A DNA stretch of 64,000 bases from Propionigenium maris DSM 9537 (GCF_027925155.1 NZ_BSDY01000008.1:120928-184927), one strand, 5' to 3'. Positions 35,010-44,278 are shown, counted from the first letter of the stretch. Numbers and translations: made by a program. The notes: generated by a model not told the origin, from the sequence alone.

Positions 35010-35038
35010 ATGTTAGCATATAGAGGGATAATTTTCAA
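35010..35038 (-). promoter_or_regulatory. trpS promoter
   Basis: Minus strand TTGAAA (35038-35033), 17-base spacer, TAACAT (35015-35010). Start of transcription would be ~25 bases before the leader-peptide ATG. A TATAAT at 35000-34995 lacks a matching -35. Confidence 0.65.
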
Positions 35039-35141
35039 CTGGGCATTTGGAAAAAGTTAGGATTAAATGGGAGGAGAATGTTGAAAGAGAGGGATTTAGG
35101 TGCTAATATTTAAGGAAGAATGAACAGAGGAGGGACTAAGG

Positions 35142-36638
35142 ATGGAGATGAAACTGGCTATGGAAAAGTTTGAGAAGATAATAGAGGAGAAGAGGATGGT
35201 AGATACAGCAATCACCTCGCTACACTGGGATCTGGAAACCCAGGCACCTAAGAAGGGAATGGAACTTCTGTCTGGAGTTGTGGGATACCTAAGTTCAAAG
35301 AGTTATGAGCTGGCAACGGGAACTGCCCTTATAGAGGCAGTGGATACCTTAAATGATTGTAAGAATGACCTTGAACCAGTAAGGGTAAAGATGCTGGAGG
35401 AAGTGGAGAGGGAGATAGATAAGATAAAGAAGATTCCCGCTGTGGAGTACAGTAGATACAATGAGCTTACAGCCAGAGCTCAGAGCATATGGGCTGAAGC
35501 CAGGGAAAAATCGGATTTTAAGATCTTTGAGGAAGCCCTCAGGGAGATAGTGGAGTTTCAGAGGAAGTTTGTGGGATACAGAGGATGGGAGGGACACCCC
35601 TACAATACCCTCTTAGATGACTATGAACCTGGAATGACTGTGGAGAAGCTGGATGAGTTTTTTGGATACCTTAGAGGTGAACTGGTTCCCTTTCTTAAGA
35701 GGATAGCTACAGAGGGAAGAGAGCTCAGGGGAGACTTCCTCGAGAGAAGCTACCCAGTTACCGAGCAGAGGGAGCTCTCCAGGGAGCTGGCTGAGTACAT
35801 AGGCTTTGATTTTGACAGGGGAATAATCTCTGAGAGTGCTCACCCCTTTACTCTGAACTATGACAGGAACGATGTGAGACTCACTACCAGATATGAGGAG
35901 AGGTGCTTCTCCTCCTCGGTATTTGGAACCATCCACGAGGGGGGGCATGGCCTCTATGAGCAGGGGATAGGAGAGGAGATAGCCTCTACAGTTCTTGGGA
36001 CGGGGACATCCATGGGTATCCATGAATCCCAGTCGAGGTTCTATGAGAATATGCTTGGAAGGAGCAAGTCCTTCTGGAAACCACTCTATGAAGGGGTAAA
36101 AAGTAGATTTGACGCCTTAAAAGATGTAGAGCTGGATGAGTTCTACAGGGGGATAAATAAAAGCGAGGCCAGCCTTATAAGGGTGGAGGCAGATGAGCTC
36201 ACCTACTCCCTTCACATAATGGTGAGGTATGAGATAGAGAAGATGCTCATAGAGGGAAGTATAGAGGTAGAGGATCTCCCAAGGATCTGGAATGATAAGA
36301 TGGAGGAGTACCTGGGAATAAGACCTGAGACCGACGGTGAGGGAGTGCTTCAGGATGTTCACTGGTCCTGCGGACTATTTGGTTACTTCCCATCCTATGC
36401 TCTGGGAAATGCCTATGCAGCCCAGATCTACAACACAATGGTGAAGGAGATAGATATAGAGAAAAGCCTGGAGGAGAGAAACCTGTCAGTTATAAAGGAG
36501 TGGCTGGGAGAGAATATCCATAGGTGGGGTAAGGGAAAGAAGCCGGCGGAGATCATTGAAGATATAAGCGGTGAGGAGCTGAGTGCAAGGTATTTTATAG
36601 AGTACCTAAAGGAGAAGTACAGCAGGATTTACCTGTAG
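35142..36638 (+). CDS. Carboxypeptidase Taq (M32 family)
   Basis: Cytosolic zinc metallocarboxypeptidase that trims C-terminal residues from peptides. 498 residues. Zinc motif HEGGH (His265, Glu266, His269) in FGTIHEGGHGLYEQG, followed by GIHESQSRFYEN (third ligand Glu), and the family markers HPFT and DVHWSCGLFGYFPSYALGNAYAAQ. AGAGGAGG before the ATG. The ROK kinase gene starts 20 bases downstream, suggesting one operon ending at 37612. Confidence 0.95.
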   Translation: MEMKLAMEKFEKIIEEKRMVDTAITSLHWDLETQAPKKGMELLSGVVGYLSSKSYELATGTALIEAVDTLNDCKNDLEPVRVKMLEEVEREIDKIKKIPAVEYSRYNELTARAQSIWAEAREKSDFKIFEEALREIVEFQRKFVGYRGWEGHPYNTLLDDYEPGMTVEKLDEFFGYLRGELVPFLKRIATEGRELRGDFLERSYPVTEQRELSRELAEYIGFDFDRGIISESAHPFTLNYDRNDVRLTTRYEERCFSSSVFGTIHEGGHGLYEQGIGEEIASTVLGTGTSMGIHESQSRFYENMLGRSKSFWKPLYEGVKSRFDALKDVELDEFYRGINKSEASLIRVEADELTYSLHIMVRYEIEKMLIEGSIEVEDLPRIWNDKMEEYLGIRPETDGEGVLQDVHWSCGLFGYFPSYALGNAYAAQIYNTMVKEIDIEKSLEERNLSVIKEWLGENIHRWGKGKKPAEIIEDISGEELSARYFIEYLKEKYSRIYL

Positions 36639-36658
36639 AGAGCAGAGGAGGAATCGGA

Positions 36659-37597
36659 GTGAAGTATGTAGCAGGAGTAGACCTAGGGGGAACTAACACC
36701 AAGATAGGGATAGTGGACACCGAGGGGCATATAGTGGAGAGTACCTCTATTAAGACAGATTCTATGAGGGGGATAGAGGATACCTTTACAAGGATATGGA
36801 GGAGTATAGAGGATCTGGCAAAAAAAAATAGTGTGAGGGTAGAGGGAATAGGAATGGGGATTCCCGGTCCCGTTGTGGACCAGTCTGTGGTTACCTTCTT
36901 TGCCAACTTTCCTTGGGAGGCCGGAACAGACTGTAGCCAGCTCATGGAGAGGATATCCGGGATTCCCACTAAGCTGGACAATGATGTAAATGTAATTGCC
37001 CTGGGAGAAGCCAGGTTTGGAGCAGGAAGAGGGTATAGAAGCAGTGTCACCATAGCCCTGGGAACAGGAGTGGGAGGAGGAATATATGTAGATGGAAAAC
37101 TCATCTCTGGAATGACCGGTGCCGGGGGAGAGATAGGACATATGAAGCTTGTAAAGGACGGAAAGCTTTGTGGCTGCGGCCAAAGGGGGTGCTTTGAAGC
37201 TTATACATCTGCTACGGGGATTATAAGGGAAGCAACCTCGAGGCTTCTGGTGAATAAGACAAATGCCCTCTATGAGAGGATAGGGGGAGATCTCTCGGTG
37301 CTGGAAGCAAAGGATATCTTTGATGCAGCCAGGGAGGGGGATGAGTTTTCCCTGGATATAGTGGAGTATGAAGCTGAATATCTGGCAATGGGGATAGGGA
37401 ATATACTGAACATCATAAATCCTAAGGCTATTATCCTGGGAGGGGGAGTAGCCCTTGCGGGAGATATTTTGCTGAAACCTCTGAGGGAAAAGCTGAAGAA
37501 GTATGCCATGGGAGCCACCCTTGATGGTCTGGAGATCCTCCAGGCCGAACTGGGGAATGAGGGGGGAGTAGTGGGAGCTTCTGCCCTGGTACTTTAA
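36659..37597 (+). CDS. ROK-family sugar kinase (glucokinase-like)
   Basis: Phosphorylates glucose or a related hexose/amino sugar with ATP. 312 residues: ATP-binding phosphate loop DLGGTNTKIGIVD (residues 8-20), GIGMGIPGPV, LDNDVNVIALGEARFGAGRG (catalytic Asp), GTGVGGGIYVDG, ROK zinc motif GHMKL...CGCGQRGCFEAYTSATGI, and adenosine-site LGGGVALAGDILLKPL. Closest in layout to GlkA of Gram-positives. GTG start after GAGGAGG. Exact sugar uncertain. Confidence 0.9.
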   Translation: MKYVAGVDLGGTNTKIGIVDTEGHIVESTSIKTDSMRGIEDTFTRIWRSIEDLAKKNSVRVEGIGMGIPGPVVDQSVVTFFANFPWEAGTDCSQLMERISGIPTKLDNDVNVIALGEARFGAGRGYRSSVTIALGTGVGGGIYVDGKLISGMTGAGGEIGHMKLVKDGKLCGCGQRGCFEAYTSATGIIREATSRLLVNKTNALYERIGGDLSVLEAKDIFDAAREGDEFSLDIVEYEAEYLAMGIGNILNIINPKAIILGGGVALAGDILLKPLREKLKKYAMGATLDGLEILQAELGNEGGVVGASALVL

Positions 37598-37611
37598 TTT
37601 TAAAGGTTTTA

Positions 37612-37634
37612 AGCCCTGCTAAGCAGGGCTTTTT
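37612..37634 (+). terminator. Intrinsic terminator
   Basis: AGCCCTGC-TAA-GCAGGGCT followed by TTTT, 14 bases after the kinase stop. Confidence 0.82.
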
Positions 37635-37739
37635 CAATGAAGCTTTTGTTAATTTTCTTTTCATAAATTTTAATAATAGTATTGTATATATAGATAAAAT
37701 AAGATCTTATGGAGGTTTGTGTAGCTGGAGGTGAAGAGG

Positions 37740-37907
37740 ATGAAAAAAATTATCCTATTAATTATAGCAGTATTGTTCCTAGGAGCCTGTACAAGCACTG
37801 GAACTACTGAAGACACAAGCGAAAGGATGTCCAGAGGAAATGTAAACTTTTATCGTACAGAGAGCCCATTTGATAACTTTGAGAGGGACTACAGTGAGAG
37901 GGATTAA
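37740..37907 (+). CDS. Small lipoprotein (55 aa)
   Basis: Product not recognised. MKKIILLIIAVLFLGACTST is a typical lipoprotein signal with lipobox LGAC (Cys17); the mature part is only 39 residues, polar and rich in Arg, Glu, Ser and Asp (RTESPFDNFERDYSERD). GGAGGTGAAGAGG provides ribosome sites, and a terminator follows directly, so it is its own short transcription unit. Such tiny lipoproteins sometimes act in envelope maintenance or toxin entry/exclusion; no basis to choose. Confidence 0.75.
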   Translation: MKKIILLIIAVLFLGACTSTGTTEDTSERMSRGNVNFYRTESPFDNFERDYSERD

Positions 37908-37937
37908 AAAAAGACCGACATATGTCGATCTTTTTTT
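37908..37937. terminator. Bidirectional terminator
   Basis: The palindrome CGACATATGTCG flanked by AGA/TCT, A-run and T-run. A further GCAACG-TTA-CGTTGC hairpin with TTTTATTTT lies at 38006-38029. Confidence 0.75.
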
Positions 37938-38027
37938 ATTAAGAAAGTATATAGTTTATAAAAAAGCTATTTGATACAATCGGTGTTTTAATTGATTATT
38001 AGGATGCAACGTTACGTTGCTTTTATT

Positions 38028-39047
38028 TTAGAAGTTATAGCTGTAAACAGCTCCGAATCTTCCCTCAAATCCAGAATACATCTTCCTGTTTGTTCTGGTA
38101 TCGTAACCATATACATACCCCGCCCCTGCATAGGCTGAGAGGGTCATGTCATCTGCAAGATCATAGGTCTTCTTGATCTTTGGCATAAATACCAGCTCCG
38201 CTTGGTCGTGATCCTGAACCTGTCTGTATCCCTTCTCCCAGAGTCCCAGTTCTCCCCAGGCTGTTAACTCGGTATTGAGGGTATAACCTCCAGAAAGGGG
38301 ATAGTTGTGTCCCAGAGTATACTCGTAGTCCCACTCTCCGTAGTTCTTGGACTCACTGACCTCCTGTCTCAGATAGAGGGTATTTCCTATGGAGATATAC
38401 CATGATTCGGTAAAGGCATGGTTTACAGTGGCGGTTATGTAGTGTCTGTGCTGGTTGCTGCTCTGAACTCCGTCGTCATAGTCGTAGTCTCTGAACTGGT
38501 ACTGGTAGTTTAGATCCAGGTGGGTCTGCTCAGCCAGCTCGGTGTTCATATTGGCGTTGGCAAGGAATCTGTTAGAGGTATATCCTCGGTATTGATACTC
38601 CCCGTTCCCTTGTATACTTGACTCCCTGTAGTTTCTTCCTGCTATCCAAAGGCTTGAATCCCAGTCTTTATTCCAGAGCATAAAGGGTTCAAAGGTTCTT
38701 ATAAGTCTGGCAGTGTGGGTGATATACTGACCGCTGTCCTTGTCGTTGCCCCTACCAAACTGGTCGTTGTTGTCTATGTAATCATAGGCATACTTGTAGT
38801 CCACAGCCCACCTGTCGTTAAACTTGTATCCGATGGTGGTGAAGACCGAGGTTACATCTCCATCCTCTATGAGGTCGTCTGCCCCAGGGTAGCCCTCATC
38901 ATAAACTCTGCTAGTTATCCTTCCCTGCTGTCTTTCAGTGTGGTTGATCCCCGCATCAAGGTTCCACTTCTTCTCCTCGGCCCCCAGGGTTGTATAGGAG
39001 GTGGCTCCTGCAATGAGCAGAGCTGCTAGAATAATACTCTTTTTCAT
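38028..39047 (-). CDS. Outer-membrane beta-barrel protein (porin-like)
   Basis: 339 residues with signal peptide MKKSIILAALLIAGATSYTTLG(A). The mature protein shows many alternating, Tyr/Trp-rich strands (WAVDYKYAYDYIDN, HLDLNYQYQFRDYDYDD, HYITATVNHAFTESWYISIGNTLYLRQE) and ends in FGAVYSYNF, a C-terminal aromatic strand recognised by the BAM machinery. About a dozen strands can be counted. No specific porin family recognised; channel, adhesin or autoaggregation roles are possible. GGGGAG ribosome site. Monocistronic on the minus strand. Confidence 0.8.
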   Translation of the reverse strand: MKKSIILAALLIAGATSYTTLGAEEKKWNLDAGINHTERQQGRITSRVYDEGYPGADDLIEDGDVTSVFTTIGYKFNDRWAVDYKYAYDYIDNNDQFGRGNDKDSGQYITHTARLIRTFEPFMLWNKDWDSSLWIAGRNYRESSIQGNGEYQYRGYTSNRFLANANMNTELAEQTHLDLNYQYQFRDYDYDDGVQSSNQHRHYITATVNHAFTESWYISIGNTLYLRQEVSESKNYGEWDYEYTLGHNYPLSGGYTLNTELTAWGELGLWEKGYRQVQDHDQAELVFMPKIKKTYDLADDMTLSAYAGAGYVYGYDTRTNRKMYSGFEGRFGAVYSYNF

Positions 39048-39229
39048 AGTTGATCTCCCCTTTTATCTCAGAATCATTTTCAGTCCCCGTTTTATCATAC
39101 TTTTTTCTAAAAATTAACAAAAAACATTTTAAGTTTACTACAATAATAGAGGGATATTTCCTTTAATGAAGGGTAAAAAAAACAGAACAAACAACAAGGT
39201 TTAAAAATTGGTATGAAAAAGGAAATGCC

Positions 39230-39243
39230 TTGTGGTAACATAG
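39230..39243 (+). promoter_or_regulatory. 14-base box shared with the secA promoter
   Basis: TTGTGGTAACATAG, identical to 5791-5804 where it covers the secA -10 box. Located 53 bases before murE; a good -35 is not apparent here. Confidence 0.45.
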
Positions 39244-39295
39244 TATGGAGCAGTAGTATCAAGAAATGAAAGAAGAGATTTTGGAGTGATAGATT

Positions 39296-40759
39296 ATGGA
39301 AAGAATATTTAAAGGTTTAGAGTATAGAGTAGTTCAGGCGGGAAAAACCACTGAGTACAGAGGGATGGAGTATGACTCCAGAAAGGTGGAGGAGGGCTAC
39401 ATCTTTGCAGCCCTAACAGGTGCCACAGTGGACGGCCACGACTATATAGAAAAGGCTATCCAGAAGGGGGCTAAGCTTATAATAGCCTCCAGGGAGGTAG
39501 AGGTGCCAGAGGAAGTGGGCCTTGTAATAGTAGAGGATCTCAGACAGCATCTGGGGGTTATAGCTTCCAACTTCTACAAGTGGCCTCAAAAGCAGCTGAA
39601 GATAGTGGGGATAACGGGAACAAATGGAAAGACAACTACAACCTATATCCTGGAGAAACTCATAGGAGAGGACAGGATAGCCAGAATAGGTACTGTGGAG
39701 TATAAGGTGGGGAAAAGGGTTATACCTGCTCCCAACACAACTCCAGAATCCCTGGACCTAATAAAGATATGCAGGGAAGCTGTGGAGAAGGGGATAGAGT
39801 ACCTCATAATGGAGGTAAGTTCCCACGCCCTTGAGATGGGAAGGGTGGAGATGGTAGAGTTTGATGTGGCTGCCTTCACCAACCTCACCCTGGATCACCT
39901 GGATTTCCACAAAACGGTGGAGGGTTACTTTGAGGCCAAGAGAAAGTTGTTCCTAAAGCTCAAGGACAGAAGTAAGGGAGTCTACAATGTAGAGGATGAG
40001 TATGGAAGAAAGCTCTATGAAGAATTTGGCGGAGTGGGATTTGGTGAGAAGGAGGGAGACCTCAGGGGAGAAACCCTTAACTTCACAAGCTCCAGCCAGG
40101 AGATCTTCATTACCTATGAAAATAGGAGATATGATGTGGAGAGCAAACTTCTGGGAAGGTTCAATATGATGAATATCCTGGGAGCTTTAGGGATCTGTAT
40201 CCAGCTGGGGCTGGATCTTGGAGAGGCAGTGGAAAGGATAGAGGAGATAGAGGGAGTACCAGGAAGGTTTGAGGCCATAGACTGCGGTCAGGACTTCAGT
40301 GTCATAGTGGACTATGCCCATACTGGAGACGGGCTGAAGAATATCCTTGGAGCCTTAAACGAACTTAAGCAGGGAAGGATAATAACTATATTCGGCTGCG
40401 GTGGAAACAAGGGAAGGGATAAAAGGTTTGGCATGGGAGCAGCCTCTAAAGCTCTCAGCGACTACACCATTCTATCCTCAGACAACCCGAGGACTGAACC
40501 TCTGGAAAGCATAATGGGAGATATAGAGACAGCCTTTAGAGACGGTGAGGGAAGGCTGGAAACGGAGAAGTATGAGAAGATAGCAGACAGGGGAGAGGCT
40601 ATAAAGAGGGCCATCTCCATGGCTGAAAAGGGAGATATTATCCTAATTGCAGGAAAGGGCCACGAGACAACCCAGACTGTGGGGAAGGATACCTTTAAGT
40701 TTGATGACAGAGAGGAAGCTCGTAGATACCTCAAGGAGCTAATGGGAACAGATAGCTAG
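39296..40759 (+). CDS. murE: UDP-N-acetylmuramoyl-tripeptide synthetase MurE
   Basis: Adds the third residue, a diamino acid, to the peptidoglycan stem peptide in the cytoplasm. 487 residues: substrate domain (YDSRKVEEGYIFAALTGATVDGHDYI), ATP loop GITGTNGKTTTTYIL (about 105-119), EVSSHALEMGRV, TNLTLDHLDFH, and ligase domain with VDYAHTGDGLKN and SDNPRTEP. The DNPR motif marks enzymes that take meso-diaminopimelate or lanthionine rather than lysine; fusobacteria use either, so the choice is open. Other mur genes are absent here, so it is an orphan outside a dcw cluster. Confidence 0.94.
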   Translation: MERIFKGLEYRVVQAGKTTEYRGMEYDSRKVEEGYIFAALTGATVDGHDYIEKAIQKGAKLIIASREVEVPEEVGLVIVEDLRQHLGVIASNFYKWPQKQLKIVGITGTNGKTTTTYILEKLIGEDRIARIGTVEYKVGKRVIPAPNTTPESLDLIKICREAVEKGIEYLIMEVSSHALEMGRVEMVEFDVAAFTNLTLDHLDFHKTVEGYFEAKRKLFLKLKDRSKGVYNVEDEYGRKLYEEFGGVGFGEKEGDLRGETLNFTSSSQEIFITYENRRYDVESKLLGRFNMMNILGALGICIQLGLDLGEAVERIEEIEGVPGRFEAIDCGQDFSVIVDYAHTGDGLKNILGALNELKQGRIITIFGCGGNKGRDKRFGMGAASKALSDYTILSSDNPRTEPLESIMGDIETAFRDGEGRLETEKYEKIADRGEAIKRAISMAEKGDIILIAGKGHETTQTVGKDTFKFDDREEARRYLKELMGTDS

Positions 40760-41009
40760 TAGAGGGGAAAAGGAATATAAAAAAGTGATATTCATGGGAG
40801 ATATACTGAATTTCTATAATCTTCAAAGAATGAATTGATTATTGAAAAAACAGGATAATGTGCTATAATGTGTCTGCAAAAAAGATTAATTAGACACTTA
40901 TGAAACACTTTGGTGTGGTATTTTCAATCTGGATTGCAGTTTGTTTATAGGACCATCCTCTTATGTTATAATACAGTTAATTAAAAGTAACTAAAGTGAG
41001 GTAGATAAG

Positions 41010-41852
41010 ATGAGTCTTGTAAAAGAGGTAAGAAAAGTAAAGGTTTCAGATAGGTTTACCATTGGAGGAAGGGACAGATTTACCCTGATTGCCGGTCCTT
41101 GTGCCATAGAGAGCGAGGAGATGAGTTTAAGGGTAGCGAAAAAGATAAAGGAGATGTGTGAAAGACTGGGAATCAACTATATCTTTAAGTCGTCCTACGA
41201 TAAAGCCAACAGATCATCGGTATTCTCTGCAAGGGGAGTAGGAATGGAGAAGGGTCTGAAAATTCTGAAGAAGGTAAGGGAAGAGGTAGGAGTACCTGTA
41301 ATCACAGATATTCACGAACCATGGCAGGCAGAGGAAGCAGCTAAATTTGTAGACATGCTTCAAATTCCAGCATTCCTGTGCAGACAGACCGACCTTATTG
41401 TAGCAGCAGCTAAGACAGGACTTCCTGTAAATGTAAAGAAGGGACAGTTCCTGGCTCCTTGGGATGCTAAGAATATAGTTACCAAGTTTAAGGAGATGGG
41501 GAATGACAACCTTCTTCTTTGTGAAAGAGGAACAACATTTGGTTACAACAACTTTGTTGTAGATATGAGATCCTTCCTAGAGATGAGAGAGTTTGGATAC
41601 CCAATAGTATTTGATGCAACTCACTCGGTGCAGATTCCAGGGGGACAGGGGACATCCACTGGAGGAAACAGAGAGTATGTATTCCCTCTAATGAGAGCAG
41701 CACTAGCTGTGGGAGTGGACGCAATATTTGCAGAGGTGCACGAGGATCCAGACAACGCTCCTTGCGACGGACCTAATATGCTGAAGCTTGAGGATCTTGA
41801 AGAGATATTATTAAAAGCAATTGAGATAGATGACATTGTAAAAAAATCTTAA
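41010..41852 (+). CDS. kdsA: 3-deoxy-8-phosphooctulonate synthase KdsA
   Basis: Condenses arabinose 5-phosphate and phosphoenolpyruvate to Kdo 8-phosphate for LPS. 280-residue TIM barrel: LIAGPCAIESEEMSL, FKSSYDKANRSSVFSARG, ITDIHEPWQAEEAAKFVDMLQIPAFLCRQTDL, VKKGQFLAPWDAKN, LLCERGTTFGYNNFVVDMRS and FDATHSVQIPGG. The N in KANRSS and Cys in LCERG are consistent with KdsA; presence of AKN rather than metal ligands was not resolved. Two TATAAT boxes (40864-40869 with TTGAAA 16 bases up; 40977-40982) precede it. Followed after 25 bases by an aminotransferase and then kdsD. Confidence 0.95.
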   Translation: MSLVKEVRKVKVSDRFTIGGRDRFTLIAGPCAIESEEMSLRVAKKIKEMCERLGINYIFKSSYDKANRSSVFSARGVGMEKGLKILKKVREEVGVPVITDIHEPWQAEEAAKFVDMLQIPAFLCRQTDLIVAAAKTGLPVNVKKGQFLAPWDAKNIVTKFKEMGNDNLLLCERGTTFGYNNFVVDMRSFLEMREFGYPIVFDATHSVQIPGGQGTSTGGNREYVFPLMRAALAVGVDAIFAEVHEDPDNAPCDGPNMLKLEDLEEILLKAIEIDDIVKKS

Positions 41853-41877
41853 AACTAAAAAACGGAGGATTCCAAAT

Positions 41878-43002
41878 ATGTCTGAATTAACAATACCTAA
41901 AAGTGAAAAACACCTTTTTGCCCCAGGACCAACAAATGTACCTGAGGATATCAGAAGAGAGGTAGCGAGAGATCTTATCCACCACGTAACTCCTGAGTAC
42001 GCTGAGCTCCTGTGGAGAGTAACTGATAAGTTAAAGAAGATATTCAAGACAGAAAAGTATGTACTTTCAACTACTGCAACGGGAAGCGCAGGGATGGAAG
42101 CATCTGTAGTAAACTTTTTCTCCAAGGGAGATAAGGTAATAGTACTTAATACTGGAAACTTTGGAAATAGATATTTAGAGATTTGTAATGCATATGGATT
42201 AAAGGCAATAGACTTAAAGTATGAGTGGGGACAGGCCTACAACTTAGAGGATGTAAAGAAGGCTCTGGCTGAAAATCCTGATGTAAAGGGAATTATCGTA
42301 AACCACTCGGAAACATCTACCGGGGTACTTAACGATGTAAGACCTCTGGGAGAGTTAACAAAGAATACAGATATGCTTCTTATTGTAGATGCAATAAGTG
42401 GCCTTATTGTAAATGAGTTTAAGTTTGATGAGTGGGGAATCGACTGTGCAGTAGCTGCCAGCCAGAAGGGATTCCTACTTCCTCCTGGACTTATCTACTT
42501 TGCCCTGTCTGAGAAGGCTAAGAAGGCTATGGAGACATCTGATCTTCCTAAGTTCTACTTTGACTTCCAGAGATACTTTGATTTCCTAGAGCAGGGAAGA
42601 CATCCACAGACACCAGCAGTTAACCTTGTAGTAGCTACAGACTATGCATGTGACTACCTACTAGGAAAGACTATAGAAGGAATGACAGCTCACCACAAGA
42701 TGCTGAGAGAGTATATAGAGTCTGAGCTAATGAAGCTAGGATTCAGACTATTTGTTGAGGATGAGGATAAGAGATCCAACACAGTAGTACCAGTATGGGG
42801 AATCGAGGGAATCCCTTGTAACGACCTGAGAAAGAAGCTTTCAGAGGAGCACAACATCACAATTGCAGGGGGATATGGACACCTTCAGCCACATATGCTG
42901 AGAGTAGGAAATATCGGAAAGTATGAGAAGAGCGATATCGACTTCCTTATCTCTAAGATGAAGATAGTAATAGATGAGATGAAAGCTGAGATGAATAAGT
43001 AG
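41878..43002 (+). CDS. Alanine-glyoxylate / serine-pyruvate aminotransferase family protein
   Basis: PLP enzyme of class V (AGXT/PucG/SerC-like). 374 residues: LFAPGPTNVPEDIRRE at the N terminus, STTATGSAGMEASVVNFFS, VNHSETSTGVLNDV, LLIVDAISGLIVNEFKFDEWGIDCAVAASQKGFLLPPGL (PLP Lys in SQKG), and GYGHLQPHMLRVGNIG. Substrate pair cannot be fixed from sequence; it could supply glycine/serine or act as a phosphonate or purine-related transaminase. Sits between kdsA and kdsD, ending at a strong terminator. Confidence 0.9.
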   Translation: MSELTIPKSEKHLFAPGPTNVPEDIRREVARDLIHHVTPEYAELLWRVTDKLKKIFKTEKYVLSTTATGSAGMEASVVNFFSKGDKVIVLNTGNFGNRYLEICNAYGLKAIDLKYEWGQAYNLEDVKKALAENPDVKGIIVNHSETSTGVLNDVRPLGELTKNTDMLLIVDAISGLIVNEFKFDEWGIDCAVAASQKGFLLPPGLIYFALSEKAKKAMETSDLPKFYFDFQRYFDFLEQGRHPQTPAVNLVVATDYACDYLLGKTIEGMTAHHKMLREYIESELMKLGFRLFVEDEDKRSNTVVPVWGIEGIPCNDLRKKLSEEHNITIAGGYGHLQPHMLRVGNIGKYEKSDIDFLISKMKIVIDEMKAEMNK

Positions 43003-43008
43003 CAACTA

Positions 43009-43035
43009 AAGCCCTGTAGATACAGGGCTTTTTTG
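43009..43035 (+). terminator. Intrinsic terminator of kdsA-aminotransferase operon
   Basis: AAGCCCTGTA-GA-TACAGGGCTT followed by TTTT. Confidence 0.88.
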
Positions 43036-43215
43036 TATAGATAACCTTTCTTTCATGACCTTAGAGGAGCAGAGGTTTCTAGATAGCTATAGAGGCTATC
43101 TTAAGGAGGGAACACCTTACTATCTTCTTCTTTAATTTAGGGAGTGAAGATGGGAAAAAAGTATGTTATAATTGGGGAGATAATCGATAAAATTTAATGA
43201 TCTTAGGAGAAGAAG

Positions 43216-44175
43216 ATGGACATTATAAAGTATGCAAAGGGTATATTTGATACGGAGATAGAGGAACTGAAGAAGGTTAGGGACAGGATATCTGAGGAGA
43301 TAATAGAGGCAGCTCATATGATACTCAGATCCAAGGGAAAGGTAGTAATCACAGGGATAGGTAAATCGGGACTTATCGGAAAGAAGATAGCTGCTACAAT
43401 GGCTTCTACGGGAACCTATGCTGTATTTATGAACTCGGCTGAGGGTCTCCACGGGGACCTGGGGATGATCCACCCAGATGATGTGGTGATAGCTATCTCC
43501 AATAGCGGAAACAGTGATGAGGTGGCTTCCATCCTTCCATCTATAAAGAAGATAGGGGCCAGACTTATAGCAATGACTGGAAACGCCAACTCTGTTCTGG
43601 GAAGAGCAGCAGACTGTGTGCTGGATATAGGGGTAGAGAGGGAAGCCTGTCCGCTGAATCTGGCTCCCACCTCGTCAACTACATCTACCCTGGTAATGGG
43701 AGATGCTCTCTCCACAGTGCTCATAGAGCTGAGACAGTTTAAGCCGGAAAACTTTGCTGTATACCACCCAGGAGGAAGTCTGGGAAGAAGACTCCTTATG
43801 AGGGTAAAGGATGTAATGCACTCGGGAGAAGCCCTGGCTATCTGCAGAGAATCGGATAGTGTGGATGAGGTACTTATGAATATGACAGCCAAGAGGCTGG
43901 GTGCTGTGTGTGTTGTAGATGGTGAAAGGATAGTGGGGCTTATTACCGAGGGGGATATAAGGAGAGCCCTTCAGAAGAGAGAGGCTTTCTTCGGGTATAA
44001 GGCTGTGGATATAATGACATCTGCCTTTACCTCTATAGATGAGGAGAAGATGGCTATAGATGCCCTGGAGCTTATGGAAAACAGGGAGAATCAGATCTCA
44101 GTCCTTCCAGTGGTTGGAGAGGGAAGACTCAAGGGACTGGTTAGAATCCACGATCTTCTACATGTGGTAGGTTAG
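43216..44175 (+). CDS. kdsD: Arabinose-5-phosphate isomerase KdsD (KpsF/GutQ family)
   Basis: Converts ribulose 5-phosphate to arabinose 5-phosphate, the substrate of KdsA. 319 residues: SIS sugar-isomerase domain (VVITGIGKSGLIGKKIAATMASTGTYAVFMNSAEGLHGDLGM, AISNSGNSDEV, LAPTSSTTSTLVMGDAL, YHPGGSLGRRLL) then two CBS domains (MHSGEALAICRES..., IMTSAFTSIDEEKMAIDALELM). Its location 1.4 kb after kdsA places both Kdo enzymes together. AGGAGAAG ribosome site. Confidence 0.94.
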   Translation: MDIIKYAKGIFDTEIEELKKVRDRISEEIIEAAHMILRSKGKVVITGIGKSGLIGKKIAATMASTGTYAVFMNSAEGLHGDLGMIHPDDVVIAISNSGNSDEVASILPSIKKIGARLIAMTGNANSVLGRAADCVLDIGVEREACPLNLAPTSSTTSTLVMGDALSTVLIELRQFKPENFAVYHPGGSLGRRLLMRVKDVMHSGEALAICRESDSVDEVLMNMTAKRLGAVCVVDGERIVGLITEGDIRRALQKREAFFGYKAVDIMTSAFTSIDEEKMAIDALELMENRENQISVLPVVGEGRLKGLVRIHDLLHVVG

Positions 44176-44213
44176 GGATAGGAGGCAGAATTCCTTATCT
44201 ATGAAATAAAGAA

Positions 44214-44242
44214 TTGACAAAGGGCTAACTATGTACTATAAT
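44214..44242 (+). promoter_or_regulatory. Consensus promoter of the DUF1858 gene
   Basis: TTGACA (44214-44219), 17 bases, TATAAT (44237-44242): a perfect sigma-70-type match, so this small gene should be highly expressed. Confidence 0.88.
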
Positions 44243-44278
44243 TAGCTCAAATATGACATTTTTAGGAGGGATCAATCA

